A stretch of 64,000 nucleotides of DNA, from positions 62,001 through 126,000 of the forward strand of contig NZ_BBJS01000030.1 in assembly GCF_000739895.2 (NCBI RefSeq), read 5' to 3'. This document shows positions 43,981 to 52,581 of this stretch, piece after piece. The notes under the pieces are model-generated. The model was not told where the DNA came from. It searched no databases and saw only the letters and a program-made list of their open reading frames with translations. The stretch comes from Sphingomonas paucimobilis NBRC 13935 (GTDB lineage Bacteria; Pseudomonadota; Alphaproteobacteria; Sphingomonadales; Sphingomonadaceae). Position numbers and translations under genes: made by a program. Position 1 is the stretch's first letter; the number at the start of each line of letters is the position of its first letter.

Positions 43981-45312
43981 ATGATCGCTATCGCTTTGCT
44001 TGCCGCCACTGCCGCTTGCTCGCCGTTGGGCGACTGGGACGGCTCGCTCACCGTCCCGGCGGGGATCCAGCTTCCGCTAGTGCTGCATTTGAGAGCAACA
44101 GCCAGCACGATCGACAGCCCCGACCAGAATGCGCGCGGCATTCCAGTCAACGTCACGTCCGGCGATGACGGCGTGAAGGTCGTGATGCCGTCTACAAAGG
44201 CCGAGTTCGACGGTACTCTGTCTAGGGACTGCGCCGTTCTTGCGGGGCCGTTTCGGCAAGGCGGAATGGAGATGAAAGCGAGCTTTCAGCGCCGCCAGGC
44301 TGGGGCATCGGAGGCGGTGCGGGAACGTCCTCAGACACCTCAGCCACCCTTCCCTTACGCGACAGTAGACGTAAGCGTACCTGCCGGTAACGTTACTTTG
44401 GCGGGCACCTTGACCATGCCAAAGGGCAAAGGTCCCTTTCCTGCCGTCGTCATGATCGCCGGATCCGGCCCACAAAACCGCGACGAGACCATCGAGGGTC
44501 ATCGCATCTTCCTTGTTCTGGCCGATCGATTGACGCGGGAAGGCATAGCGGTGCTGCGCTACGATAAGCGCGGCGTTGGCAAGTCCACCGGTAGCTATGC
44601 TACAGCTACCCAGCGCGATTTCATCGCCGACGCGACCGCCGCATTGAACTGGCTGCGCAAACAATCCGGAATCGCCACCGGGAAAGTCGGATTGTTGGGA
44701 CATAGCGAAGGTGCCGAGATCGCCCCGGCCGTGGCGAATGCCGACGGGCGTGTCGCTTTCGCGATCTTATTGTCGACCCCAGCGGAAACAGGAACGGAAA
44801 CGATCGCATCGCAGGCCAAGGCCATATCCATCGCCAACGGCGTGCCAATCGCGACCGCGGCCGCTAACGACGCACTGCAACGGCGCCTGCTGGCCGCGGT
44901 GGCGGCAGCACCGGACAGCGCAACGGCAGAGCGCTCGGCACGGCACATTCTTGTCACGGCGGGTGTACCGAACGACCGCGCCGCCATGCAGGCGAAGGGT
45001 CTCGCATCACCATGGTACCGTGCGTTTCTGAAAGACGATCCCCTGCCTGCGCTACAGGCTCTTAAGGTGCCGACCCTCGTCGTTGCAGGCGCGAAGGACC
45101 TTCAGGTCCTACCCGATCGCAATCTGCCCCTCATTCGCCAGGCGTTAGCGAGCAACACGAAAGCCAAGATCGTCGAGCTGCCTGGGTTGAACCATCTGCT
45201 GCAGCCCGCAACCACCGGATCACCCAGCGAGTACGGGCGGATCACCACGACGGTCGATCCGTCCGCGCTCGACCTCATTAGTGGTTGGATAAGGTCAGGC
45301 TCGTCATCATGA
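43981..45312 (+). CDS. Alpha/beta hydrolase, exported lipoprotein (443 aa)
   Basis: A signal-lipoprotein start (MIAIALLAATAACSPLGDWD) is followed by a ~115-aa beta-rich N-terminal domain. The alpha/beta hydrolase core comes next, with the oxyanion strand MIAGSGPQNRDE, the nucleophile elbow LLGHSEGAEIAP, a VAGAKDLQVLPDRN acidic region and the catalytic His in PGLNHLLQP. The fold matches the serine-aminopeptidase-like S33 or dienelactone hydrolase relatives seen as cell-envelope esterases. The substrate is unknown. It lies beside the IS3 element. Confidence 0.8.
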   Translation: MIAIALLAATAACSPLGDWDGSLTVPAGIQLPLVLHLRATASTIDSPDQNARGIPVNVTSGDDGVKVVMPSTKAEFDGTLSRDCAVLAGPFRQGGMEMKASFQRRQAGASEAVRERPQTPQPPFPYATVDVSVPAGNVTLAGTLTMPKGKGPFPAVVMIAGSGPQNRDETIEGHRIFLVLADRLTREGIAVLRYDKRGVGKSTGSYATATQRDFIADATAALNWLRKQSGIATGKVGLLGHSEGAEIAPAVANADGRVAFAILLSTPAETGTETIASQAKAISIANGVPIATAAANDALQRRLLAAVAAAPDSATAERSARHILVTAGVPNDRAAMQAKGLASPWYRAFLKDDPLPALQALKVPTLVVAGAKDLQVLPDRNLPLIRQALASNTKAKIVELPGLNHLLQPATTGSPSEYGRITTTVDPSALDLISGWIRSGSSS

Positions 45313-45370
45313 CCCAGTTGCAGTCATTCGGACCACCCATACCGCCCTCCAAAACTGGACGTTGGTTCAT
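45311..45370 (+). repeat. Dispersed 60-bp intergenic repeat, copy 2
   Basis: GACCCAGTTGCAGTCATTCG at the left and ACTGGACGTTGGTTCAT at the right, exactly 60 bp. Both halves match the copy at 56121 and, on the other strand, that at 55932. Confidence 0.7.
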
Positions 45371-45406
45371 CCGGGGCCGAGCGATCGGAACAGCCGTTCG
45401 TGATTG

Positions 45407-45427
45407 GTCCGCTTTCTTCAAGCGGAC
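45407..45427. repeat. Perfect short hairpin
   Basis: GTCCGCTT and AAGCGGAC form an 8-bp stem around a 5-base loop, between the 60-bp repeat and the next gene. It might be a terminator for the upstream hydrolase gene; no T-run follows. Confidence 0.45.
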
Positions 45428-45530
45428 GCTGAAGATGCCCAAGCTGAGTCGTGTTTCCCACAACGTCGCGTCCGCTTCGGCAGCTCGATTGGTAGCGGCT
45501 CCGTAAGTGTTCTGGGCTATTACCGGGCGC

Positions 45531-46448
45531 ATGGTCCCCCGCGCCTGCTTTCGCCGCTTTCTGGTGCTGCTGGCGGCAGCAGCGGTGCTTGCTGTAATTC
45601 GTGTTGCGGCATGGGTGCGCGAGCGCGAGCGCGACGGGCGGGTGCCTGCCCACCTCCGTTCGGTCGCCACCCCGCTCGGCCGGGTGGCAGCGGACGAACA
45701 CGGCTTGTCAACCCGCCGAACCGTTCTGATCGTGCCGGGTACCGCAGGCTGGAGCGGCTTCTGGCGCGACGTGTCGCCGCATTTGGCGGCACGGGGCTAT
45801 CATGTGGTCGCAGTCGACCTGCCGCCGTTCGGCTATTCCGAACACGATGCGGCCGCACGCTACGACCGGCGCTCGCAGGCCGCTCGCCTGTCTGCGGTGT
45901 TGTCGGCAACGGCGCGCGGCTCTGCGGTCGTGGTCGCGCATAGCTTCGGTGGCGGCTCGGCGACCGAACTCGCGCTCGGCCATCCGGATCAGGTCGCGCG
46001 GCTGGTGCTCGTCGATGGTGCGCTGGGCGAGCTTGATCCCCCCTCGTCCGGGGGCGTGCCCCTGCTCCGGTCAGCCGTCCTGTCACAGCCGCTGATTGCG
46101 GCGACTCTTACCAACCCGCATGTGATCGGCGCCCTGTCTCGATCGATGCTCGCCCACAAGGAAGCGGCAACGCGCTGGCGGGAGACGCTGCGCGCGCCGA
46201 TGCGCCGGCCCGGCACCACCGCCGCCTATGCGGCCTGGCTTCCGGTGCTGCGCCTGATGAAGCCATCCGTGCGGCTGATCTGGGGAGAGGCCGATACGGT
46301 GACGCCGATCGCCCAGGGCCTGCGCCTTTCTCGACTGTTGGGTGCGCCGATCACCCGCCTGCCCGGCGTCGGCCATGTGCCCCATATCAAAGATCCCGTT
46401 CATTTCCTGCCGGCGCTCGACGCCGCCATTGCGGAGCCGGTCCGATGA
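45531..46448 (+). CDS. Alpha/beta hydrolase with N-terminal membrane anchor (305 aa)
   Basis: The start at ATG 45531 (MVPRACFRRFLVLLAAAAVL) gives a signal anchor. The hydrolase core has LIVPGTAGWSGFWRDVSPHL, the nucleophile elbow VVAHSFGGGSATELALG, the acidic turn LIWGEADTVTPI and the His in LPGVGHVPHI. The gene overlaps the FAD-oxidase gene by 4 bp (ATGA), so the pair forms an operon. It may process a substrate of the oxidase. Confidence 0.85.
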   Translation: MVPRACFRRFLVLLAAAAVLAVIRVAAWVRERERDGRVPAHLRSVATPLGRVAADEHGLSTRRTVLIVPGTAGWSGFWRDVSPHLAARGYHVVAVDLPPFGYSEHDAAARYDRRSQAARLSAVLSATARGSAVVVAHSFGGGSATELALGHPDQVARLVLVDGALGELDPPSSGGVPLLRSAVLSQPLIAATLTNPHVIGALSRSMLAHKEAATRWRETLRAPMRRPGTTAAYAAWLPVLRLMKPSVRLIWGEADTVTPIAQGLRLSRLLGAPITRLPGVGHVPHIKDPVHFLPALDAAIAEPVR

Positions 46449-48067
46449 AGCCTCAGCGCCTGTTGGTTGGAACCTCCATTCTGGCGCTCGCCGCCGCCGG
46501 GGCTGCCGCCTATGTCGCGCCGCTGGCTGCCGATCCCGCCGGCCCCAAGGATTGCGCCACCGTGCTGCCGCCACTGCCGCAGGAGCGGCCGCGCGCCGCC
46601 GCCGCGCGCGAACCGAACTGGGCGCAGCGCGGCGGCCATGTCAATGACGCGAGCTGCCTCAGCCGCACGCCCGTCGCCGGCGTGGTCCGCGTGCGAAGCG
46701 AGGCCGATGTCGCCACGGCGCTGCGTTATGCCAGCGCCCACGGGCTTACCGTTTCCGCAGCGGGCGTGAAGCACTCGATGGGTGGCCAGGCGTTCCGCGC
46801 CGGGGGCGTGGTGCTCGACATGCGCGACATGGACGCGATCCGGCTCGACCCTGCGGCACGCACTGTCACGGTGGGTAGCGGCGCGACCTGGCACGCGATC
46901 CAGCTTGCCGTGCACCCGCGGTTCGCGGTGAAGGCGATGCAGTCCACCGACATCTTCTCCGTCGGGGGGTCGATCAGCGTCAACGCGCACGGCATGGATC
47001 ATCAGGCGGGCGCGGTGATGGGCTCGCTGCGCAGCGTCCGGCTGATGCTCGCAGATGGCCGGGTGGTCACCGCGTCGCGCGACGAGAATGCGGAGCTGTT
47101 CAGGCATGTGGTCGGCGGCTACGGACTGTTCGGCGTGATCCTGTCGGCGACGCTCGATGTGGTACCCAACGACGTCTATCGCTCCGGCCGTGAGATCATC
47201 GACTACCGCACCTTCCCGGCCACCTTCGAGCGGATCGCCGCCGACCCCCGCGTTGGGCTCAGCTATGTCCACCTGTCAACCTCGCCCGGCAGCCTGTTGC
47301 GCGAGGCGTTGGTGTACACCTACACCAAGCACCCCGAGGATCAGGCGCTGAACCGCGCGGCCCTATCAGAAGTGACCTCCACCAAAATCCGCCGCGTGAC
47401 CGTCAACCTCGCCAAGCGCAACGACACGTTCAAGCGTTGGAAATGGTGGAGCGAGAAGCATCTTGAGCACCGGTTCGAGAGCTGCACGATCACGCGGGCG
47501 CAGGCGCAAGGGTCGGGCGAGGCTTGCTTGGTCGCGCGCAACGACCCTATGCACGATTCGGTCGCCTATCTGTTCAACAATCTGCCGAGCGAGACCGACA
47601 TCCTCCACGAATATTTCATCCCGCGCGCGCAGATTGTGCCGTTCATCGACGGCATGCGCGCGATTTTCGAACGCGAGCACGCCAACCTCGTCAACGCGTC
47701 GATACGGGCGGTGGGCACGGAGGACAACGCGCTCAGCTACGCGCCCGAGCCGGCGTTCTCGGTAGTGCTCTACCTCAACCAGCCGACCACGCCCCAAGGC
47801 ACGGCGGCGATGCGGCGGCTGACCGGCGAATTGATCGACCTCACCGCCAGCCACGGCGGCCGCTTCTTCCTTCCCTATCAGCTGCACTATACGCCCGCAC
47901 AGCTCGAGCGCGCCTATCCCGAGATCGGCACCTTCTTCGCCGCCAAGCGCGACTGGGATCCGCAAGGGCTTTTCAGCAACACCTGGTACGCCCGCTACGC
48001 GCCCCTGGTCGCGAAGCAGCCGGCGCCAATCCGACCCTCGATCACCGCGCGCGCGCCGTTGGCGTAA
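46445..48067 (+). CDS. FAD-dependent oxidase (GlcD/alditol oxidase type) with N-terminal anchor (540 aa)
   Basis: A signal-anchor N-terminus (MKPQRLLVGTSILALAAAGA) precedes a PCMH-type FAD-binding domain (VRVRSEADVATALRYASAHG, TVSAAGVKHSMGGQAF, VGSGATWHAIQLAVHP, SVGGSISVNAHGMD) and a C-terminal substrate domain ending WDPQGLFSNTWYARY. Such oxidases act on sugars, lactones or alcohols using oxygen or an electron carrier. The gene overlaps the hydrolase gene by 4 bp at its start, and its 3' end overlaps the convergent gene at 47995 by 73 bp. Confidence 0.8.
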   Translation: MKPQRLLVGTSILALAAAGAAAYVAPLAADPAGPKDCATVLPPLPQERPRAAAAREPNWAQRGGHVNDASCLSRTPVAGVVRVRSEADVATALRYASAHGLTVSAAGVKHSMGGQAFRAGGVVLDMRDMDAIRLDPAARTVTVGSGATWHAIQLAVHPRFAVKAMQSTDIFSVGGSISVNAHGMDHQAGAVMGSLRSVRLMLADGRVVTASRDENAELFRHVVGGYGLFGVILSATLDVVPNDVYRSGREIIDYRTFPATFERIAADPRVGLSYVHLSTSPGSLLREALVYTYTKHPEDQALNRAALSEVTSTKIRRVTVNLAKRNDTFKRWKWWSEKHLEHRFESCTITRAQAQGSGEACLVARNDPMHDSVAYLFNNLPSETDILHEYFIPRAQIVPFIDGMRAIFEREHANLVNASIRAVGTEDNALSYAPEPAFSVVLYLNQPTTPQGTAAMRRLTGELIDLTASHGGRFFLPYQLHYTPAQLERAYPEIGTFFAAKRDWDPQGLFSNTWYARYAPLVAKQPAPIRPSITARAPLA

Positions 48068-48306
48068 AGCCGGCGAACGAAGCCGGCATCGTCACCGCGG
48101 GCCAGCGTCGCTCCACGGCGGACCTCCACGACGTGCCCGCCCGCCGCGGCGATGACCCGCACTGCCGCCGGTCCATCGCCGATCACCGCCACTTGCCGGC
48201 CGGCCGGCCCGACAAAGGGCATTGCCAACAGGATCAGGACCCACGCGCCGAGCACTACGACCAGCTGGGCAACGGCACGGCCAACCGCCCTAATAGTCGT
48301 AAACAT
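47995..48306 (-). CDS. Small membrane protein (103 aa), last of a three-gene operon
   Basis: The start at ATG 48306 overlaps the end of the preceding gene, so translation is coupled. It has one strong membrane helix (AQLVVVLGAWVLILLAMPFV) and then a soluble tail with VAVIGDGPAAVRVIAAAGGH. No family is recognised. Its 3' end overlaps the FAD-oxidase gene on the other strand. Confidence 0.55.
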   Translation of the reverse strand: MFTTIRAVGRAVAQLVVVLGAWVLILLAMPFVGPAGRQVAVIGDGPAAVRVIAAAGGHVVEVRRGATLARGDDAGFVRRLYANGARAVIEGRIGAGCFATRGA

Positions 48307-49360
48307 GCTCAACCGTGCCGCCGAGCGCGCGGACGCGCGTCATCAGGGGGAGCAGGCGGGCTACCGGAATAGGGACCCCGACGCGTCGCCAACCCGTCCG
48401 ATCGATCGGCATCGCTAGCACGGCGGGTCCTGGTGGGGGCACGCGGTCAGGCAGGATCAAGGTGGCGAAGATCGTGCCATTGCCTGCGATCTCAACCAGT
48501 TGAACCTGCGCTGCCGACAACTTCGCCAGCAGATCGTTGAACTGCTGATAACGCGGCGCCTCCACCACCCTCAGCCCACCAGGCAGCGATCCGACCACCT
48601 TCAACCGCGAGTCAATGGCGCGGAGGACGGCAGGATCGCCGCGCACTACCAACCGTAGCGTCGGTTCGTCACGCCCGACGGTAGCGCCGGTCGCAGCATC
48701 GATCGCCTTGGCGTAGAGCGCCTTGACCCCGTATTCCGCCGACAACGCGAACCGGCGTTCCCAATGCCGGGCATGGAGCGTCGGCTCCCGGGTCTGCCAT
48801 TCGCCTTTCAGCGCTTCGCGGAAAGGAAATCGGTACCAGGGCGTTTCATGCAGGAAGGCGCCGTAGCGTTGCTGGACGTGCGCACCATGGCGGTCGTCGG
48901 CGCTGTTCCACCCGCTCGTCGCTTCGAACAGTCGCCCGATCGTCCGCTCATAGGCGGCCTTGACCGCTAGCTCGACCGTGTAGCTGATGCCGATCGTGTA
49001 GATCGTCACCTTGGCCGCGCCTGATTCCGGGCTTGTGTGGGTGATCCGGTTGACGGCGCAATAGCTTGTCCAGAACTGTCCGATCTGCTTGCCATAGGCA
49101 AAGCTGCTCGGTGGTTTGCCGGCGGCCAAGTGCCGCGCAAAGGCTTCCGCTTCGTAGACGATGTGCCATTCGGGATATGTGAGAAATGTGCGCGCCTCCG
49201 GCCGCCGATCGGCTGCGGGGAGAAGCGGAGTACGGTCAGGCGCGGCGGCAAGGCCTGGGAGCGGCGCACGACAGCCCCCCTCGATATACGCCATTGGCAC
49301 CAGCACGATGGCGGCGATCAGCCCACTCGCAAGCGCTGCCAGGCGCCAGCGGCGCTTCAC
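48290..49360 (-). CDS. Uncharacterised membrane-anchored protein (356 aa)
   Basis: A GTG start at 49360 (the TGA of the upstream gene overlaps it as GTGA) gives VKRRWRLAALASGLIAAIVL, a signal anchor. The rest is a soluble protein with LTYPEWHIVYEAEAFARHLA near residue 60 and an AVKAAYERTIGRLFEATSGW segment. No known family. Translational coupling on both sides shows it belongs to a three-gene unit. Confidence 0.65.
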   Translation of the reverse strand: MKRRWRLAALASGLIAAIVLVPMAYIEGGCRAPLPGLAAAPDRTPLLPAADRRPEARTFLTYPEWHIVYEAEAFARHLAAGKPPSSFAYGKQIGQFWTSYCAVNRITHTSPESGAAKVTIYTIGISYTVELAVKAAYERTIGRLFEATSGWNSADDRHGAHVQQRYGAFLHETPWYRFPFREALKGEWQTREPTLHARHWERRFALSAEYGVKALYAKAIDAATGATVGRDEPTLRLVVRGDPAVLRAIDSRLKVVGSLPGGLRVVEAPRYQQFNDLLAKLSAAQVQLVEIAGNGTIFATLILPDRVPPPGPAVLAMPIDRTGWRRVGVPIPVARLLPLMTRVRALGGTVEHVYDY

Positions 49361-49788
49361 GCCACCGCCGGCTGCGCTGCCCCCGCAGGCGCCTGTGCCA
49401 ATCGATAACCGACCCAGATCGCGACGCCACCGATCACCAGGTGCGGTAGGTTGGCGAAGACGTGAGCATACATCGACTCCCGGAGCGGTCCGTACAGGAA
49501 GATGCCGCCATCCAGATAGCCGCTGCCCAGGAACAGCCCCATCACACCGTCTGCGAAATAGAGCGGCCCGAACAGGCGGAAATAACGGCGTGTCGCGCCA
49601 TAGGACCACCACGCGGCGATACCAGCCCACAGACCGGAAAAGAAGTGCAGGCTGTCGTCATAAAGGTCGAGCTTGAACAGCCCGAACAGATTGCCATCGG
49701 CGTCATGAAATTGCGGCACATAGCCGATGGCCACCACGAGCATGAAACCGATGCAGTACGCTGCCCCGAACACCCGAACCCGGTTCAT
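49357..49788 (-). CDS. Membrane protein, DUF4383-like (143 aa)
   Basis: The start at ATG 49788 follows AAGGGGGTGACG. There are four hydrophobic helices; LHFFSGLWAGIAAWWSYGAT and LPHLVIGGVAIWVGYRLA are typical of DUF4383-type proteins, including conserved His in the first and third helices. It leads the operon with the genes at 48290 and 47995. Confidence 0.7.
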   Translation of the reverse strand: MNRVRVFGAAYCIGFMLVVAIGYVPQFHDADGNLFGLFKLDLYDDSLHFFSGLWAGIAAWWSYGATRRYFRLFGPLYFADGVMGLFLGSGYLDGGIFLYGPLRESMYAHVFANLPHLVIGGVAIWVGYRLAQAPAGAAQPAVA

Positions 49789-49996
49789 CGTCACCCCCTT
49801 TGACTTCCCCAGCTTGCCACGAAGGCGGTTAGCAAACAATGAGCGGATTGCGGGACAAATCGTGCGACAGTTCTCAATTCCACTCGCTTAACCGGAAGAG
49901 GATCACGGGTGTGTCGGTCGCCCGCCCCTGTTATGTCCCACCCCGCGCCGTCGGGGTGTGGGCTGGGCCAATCATAAAGCATTAATCTGATATAGA

Positions 49997-52408
49997 TTGT
50001 TAACCAAGACGTGGGATAGCCGTAGCCACTTCTTTGCTGTGATCGGCTCCCCCTTGATCTCCTCTTTACTGCCTTATTCAGCTTACCTTCTTGCGGTTTC
50101 TATCGGCATCTGCCTGACGTCAGGCTGGTTGGTAGCGCTGCTTACGGCAGAAGTTCGTCATGCCCGCATCAGCCCAATTGGGTGGCGCGACGGAGGGCTG
50201 GCGCTCGCCGCCGGGTTGGGAGTGTGGTCGACCCATTTCAGCGCGATGACCGCCTATCGCCCAGATCTGATCCTGACTTATGCACCTGATCGCACAGCAC
50301 TTTCTGCTGTGGTGGGGATCCTTCTGGTCGGCCTGCCCATCGCGGCCCTGGCCAGGGTCGAGCGACGGAGCAGGAAGCTCGCCCTTGCCGTGACAGCAGG
50401 TTTCGGCATCTGGTGCATGCATGCCGTCGGCCTGTCCGCATTGATGGATTGCGGTCACCAATTCTCCACCATGACAAACCTGATCGGCGGGCTGATCGGT
50501 ACGGCGATCCTGATCAACTGGCAAATCCGTCGTTCGTCCAATTTCCCCCGGCTGGCGACCAGCATCTCTTTTGTCGGTGCTGTATGCGCTATCCATTTCA
50601 TCAGCCTGGCTGGAGACGTCGTTACCGCGCCGCTGGCAATCGTCCATGGCAGCGCCATGTCTCCCGGCCTCGTCGCTGCATGCACGGCCTTTGCCGTCTT
50701 GATCGCCTGTCTGGGTGGCGTTCTATCCGCCTCGCAAGCGCGATTGCGGCGCGAGCGGGAAGCGCAGACGCTCAAGGCGGTGATCGAGAGCATGTCAGAC
50801 GGCTTGGTCTTTATCGACAAGGCCGGGCGGCTTCGCCAGTACAACAGGCGTTTCCTGACCCTGTTCGATACGCCGCCCGAGGCACTGCGAACGGGTGTGA
50901 CCATCGACACCTTTCTGGACACCATTGCACGGTACCGAAACTGGCATCCCGACAAACGGACGCTTGTTGGCCAGTCGATGAAGGCCTGGGTTCATGCCGC
51001 TGAATCGTTCGACCGTGAGTGCGAAATGGAGGACGGCCGCACCTATGTCATGCAGTGCCGGCCGGTAACCGAGCAAGGCGTGGTCCTGACGTTCAACGAC
51101 GTGACGGTCGAACGGCAGGCCAGCCGCAAGCTGAGTTACCATGCGCATCATGACGTCCTGACCAATCTCGGCAATCGCCGGGCGCTTCAAGAACGCATGG
51201 CGGCCCTGATCGATAAGGCGAAAACGTTCAGTCTGCTGCTCATTGACCTCGATGAATTCAAGGAGGTCAACGACACCTTCGGCCATGGCATCGGCGACAA
51301 GCTCCTGATCCATTGTGCGGAGGTGTTGCATGGCCTGGTCGGTCCGGACAGCTTCGTTGCCCGTATGGGCGGCGACGAGATGGCCATCGTGATGGCCTTG
51401 CCGATCGGTCAAGCCACGACGTTCGCACAGACTGTCGTGACCCAGATGTCGAATGCCGTCACTATTGATGGCTATCGCCTCCTGCCGGGATGCAGCATTG
51501 GTGTAGCGGAGTGGGAGGCTGGGCTGTCGGGTGAGGAACTGATGAGGCGCGCCGACCTCGCACTCTACGACGCCAAACGGGCCGGCCGTCGACGGGCCCA
51601 TCGTTATGAGCACGCCATGACAGAGGCGCTCCTGAAGCGGCAGGAGATCGTTGACGGCCTTCATGATGCCGTGAAAGGCGGCGGCTTTCGCCTGGCCTTT
51701 CAGCCGATCGCCGACCTCGCTTCCGGTATCACCTGCGGCTATGAGGCACTGTTGCGCTGGCAACATCCCGTCCGAGGATGGATTTCGCCCGATGTCTTCA
51801 TTCCCATCGCCGAGGATGCAGGCCTGATCGACGAAATCGGGCGGTGGGTGATCGCCGAAGCGTGTCGGCACCTGGCAGGTTGGTCGCCTCATCTATATGT
51901 AGCGGTCAACGTTTCCGCCGCACAGTTGGCATCGGATGCGTTGCTCGATCACCTCGCACAGGCCGTTATAGCCAACGGCTTGGCTGCCGAGCGGCTGGAG
52001 ATCGAAATCACCGAAACTGCGCTGATCCGCGATCCCGTGAAGGTCGCAGGCCGGTTGGAGCGTATCTGCAAACTGGGGTTCAAAATCGCGCTGGATGATT
52101 TTGGGACCGGCCAGTCGTCGCTCTCCCATCTTCGCGATCTGTGCTTCGACCGGATCAAGATCGATCGCAGTTTCGTGCTGCGTGCGGCTAGCGATCCACG
52201 CTCGATGGCGGTCCTACGGGCAACGGTCGCGCTGGGGCACGAGCTGGGCGTCATTGCACATGCCGAAGGCGTCGAGACATCGGACCAACTCGCATTGTGT
52301 CGAGAAATTGGTTGCGACGCCGTGCAAGGGTATCACATCGGCCGTCCGCTCATCCCGCTGGTCGACATGGGTATGCCCCACTATGTCCACGCCGATAGGG
52401 TGGCTTGA
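49997..52408 (+). CDS. MHYT-PAS-GGDEF-EAL c-di-GMP signalling protein
   Basis: A large sensor protein of about 790-800 aa. The longest frame starts at a TTG (49997); a GTG at 50039 is an alternative start. Seven hydrophobic helices carry three MHYT-like units (STHFSAM, MHAVGLSAL, IHFISLA), then a PAS domain (IESMSDGLVFIDKAG), a GGDEF domain with the site reading GGDEM at 458-462, and an EAL domain (YEALLRW near 583, ITETALI, DDFGTGQSSLSHL, AEGVET). The EAL side looks complete, so it is likely a phosphodiesterase, while cyclase activity of a GGDEM site is possible but uncertain. The MHYT region may sense a gas or redox signal through bound copper. Confidence 0.9.
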   Translation: MLTKTWDSRSHFFAVIGSPLISSLLPYSAYLLAVSIGICLTSGWLVALLTAEVRHARISPIGWRDGGLALAAGLGVWSTHFSAMTAYRPDLILTYAPDRTALSAVVGILLVGLPIAALARVERRSRKLALAVTAGFGIWCMHAVGLSALMDCGHQFSTMTNLIGGLIGTAILINWQIRRSSNFPRLATSISFVGAVCAIHFISLAGDVVTAPLAIVHGSAMSPGLVAACTAFAVLIACLGGVLSASQARLRREREAQTLKAVIESMSDGLVFIDKAGRLRQYNRRFLTLFDTPPEALRTGVTIDTFLDTIARYRNWHPDKRTLVGQSMKAWVHAAESFDRECEMEDGRTYVMQCRPVTEQGVVLTFNDVTVERQASRKLSYHAHHDVLTNLGNRRALQERMAALIDKAKTFSLLLIDLDEFKEVNDTFGHGIGDKLLIHCAEVLHGLVGPDSFVARMGGDEMAIVMALPIGQATTFAQTVVTQMSNAVTIDGYRLLPGCSIGVAEWEAGLSGEELMRRADLALYDAKRAGRRRAHRYEHAMTEALLKRQEIVDGLHDAVKGGGFRLAFQPIADLASGITCGYEALLRWQHPVRGWISPDVFIPIAEDAGLIDEIGRWVIAEACRHLAGWSPHLYVAVNVSAAQLASDALLDHLAQAVIANGLAAERLEIEITETALIRDPVKVAGRLERICKLGFKIALDDFGTGQSSLSHLRDLCFDRIKIDRSFVLRAASDPRSMAVLRATVALGHELGVIAHAEGVETSDQLALCREIGCDAVQGYHIGRPLIPLVDMGMPHYVHADRVA

Positions 52409-52452
52409 CGCGCGCCGAAGGCAATCCTGGGTGTAAACCGGCGATGCTTCAA

Positions 52453-52471
52453 AAGTGGGGTAGCCCAACTT
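52453..52471. terminator. Possible terminator hairpin
   Basis: AAGTGGG and CCCAACTT pair around a short loop with one bulged A, about 45 bp past the stop of the MHYT-GGDEF-EAL gene, then a short T-containing stretch. Weak but well placed. Confidence 0.35.
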
Positions 52472-52581
52472 GATTTTCGTAAGCATCCCGACATGCCCAA
52501 TTTCATCTGCTGTGCCTGGGCATTACATACATGTCATAGATAATTGATTTACTTTGGTTTGTTACAAGGCGGATCCACTGG

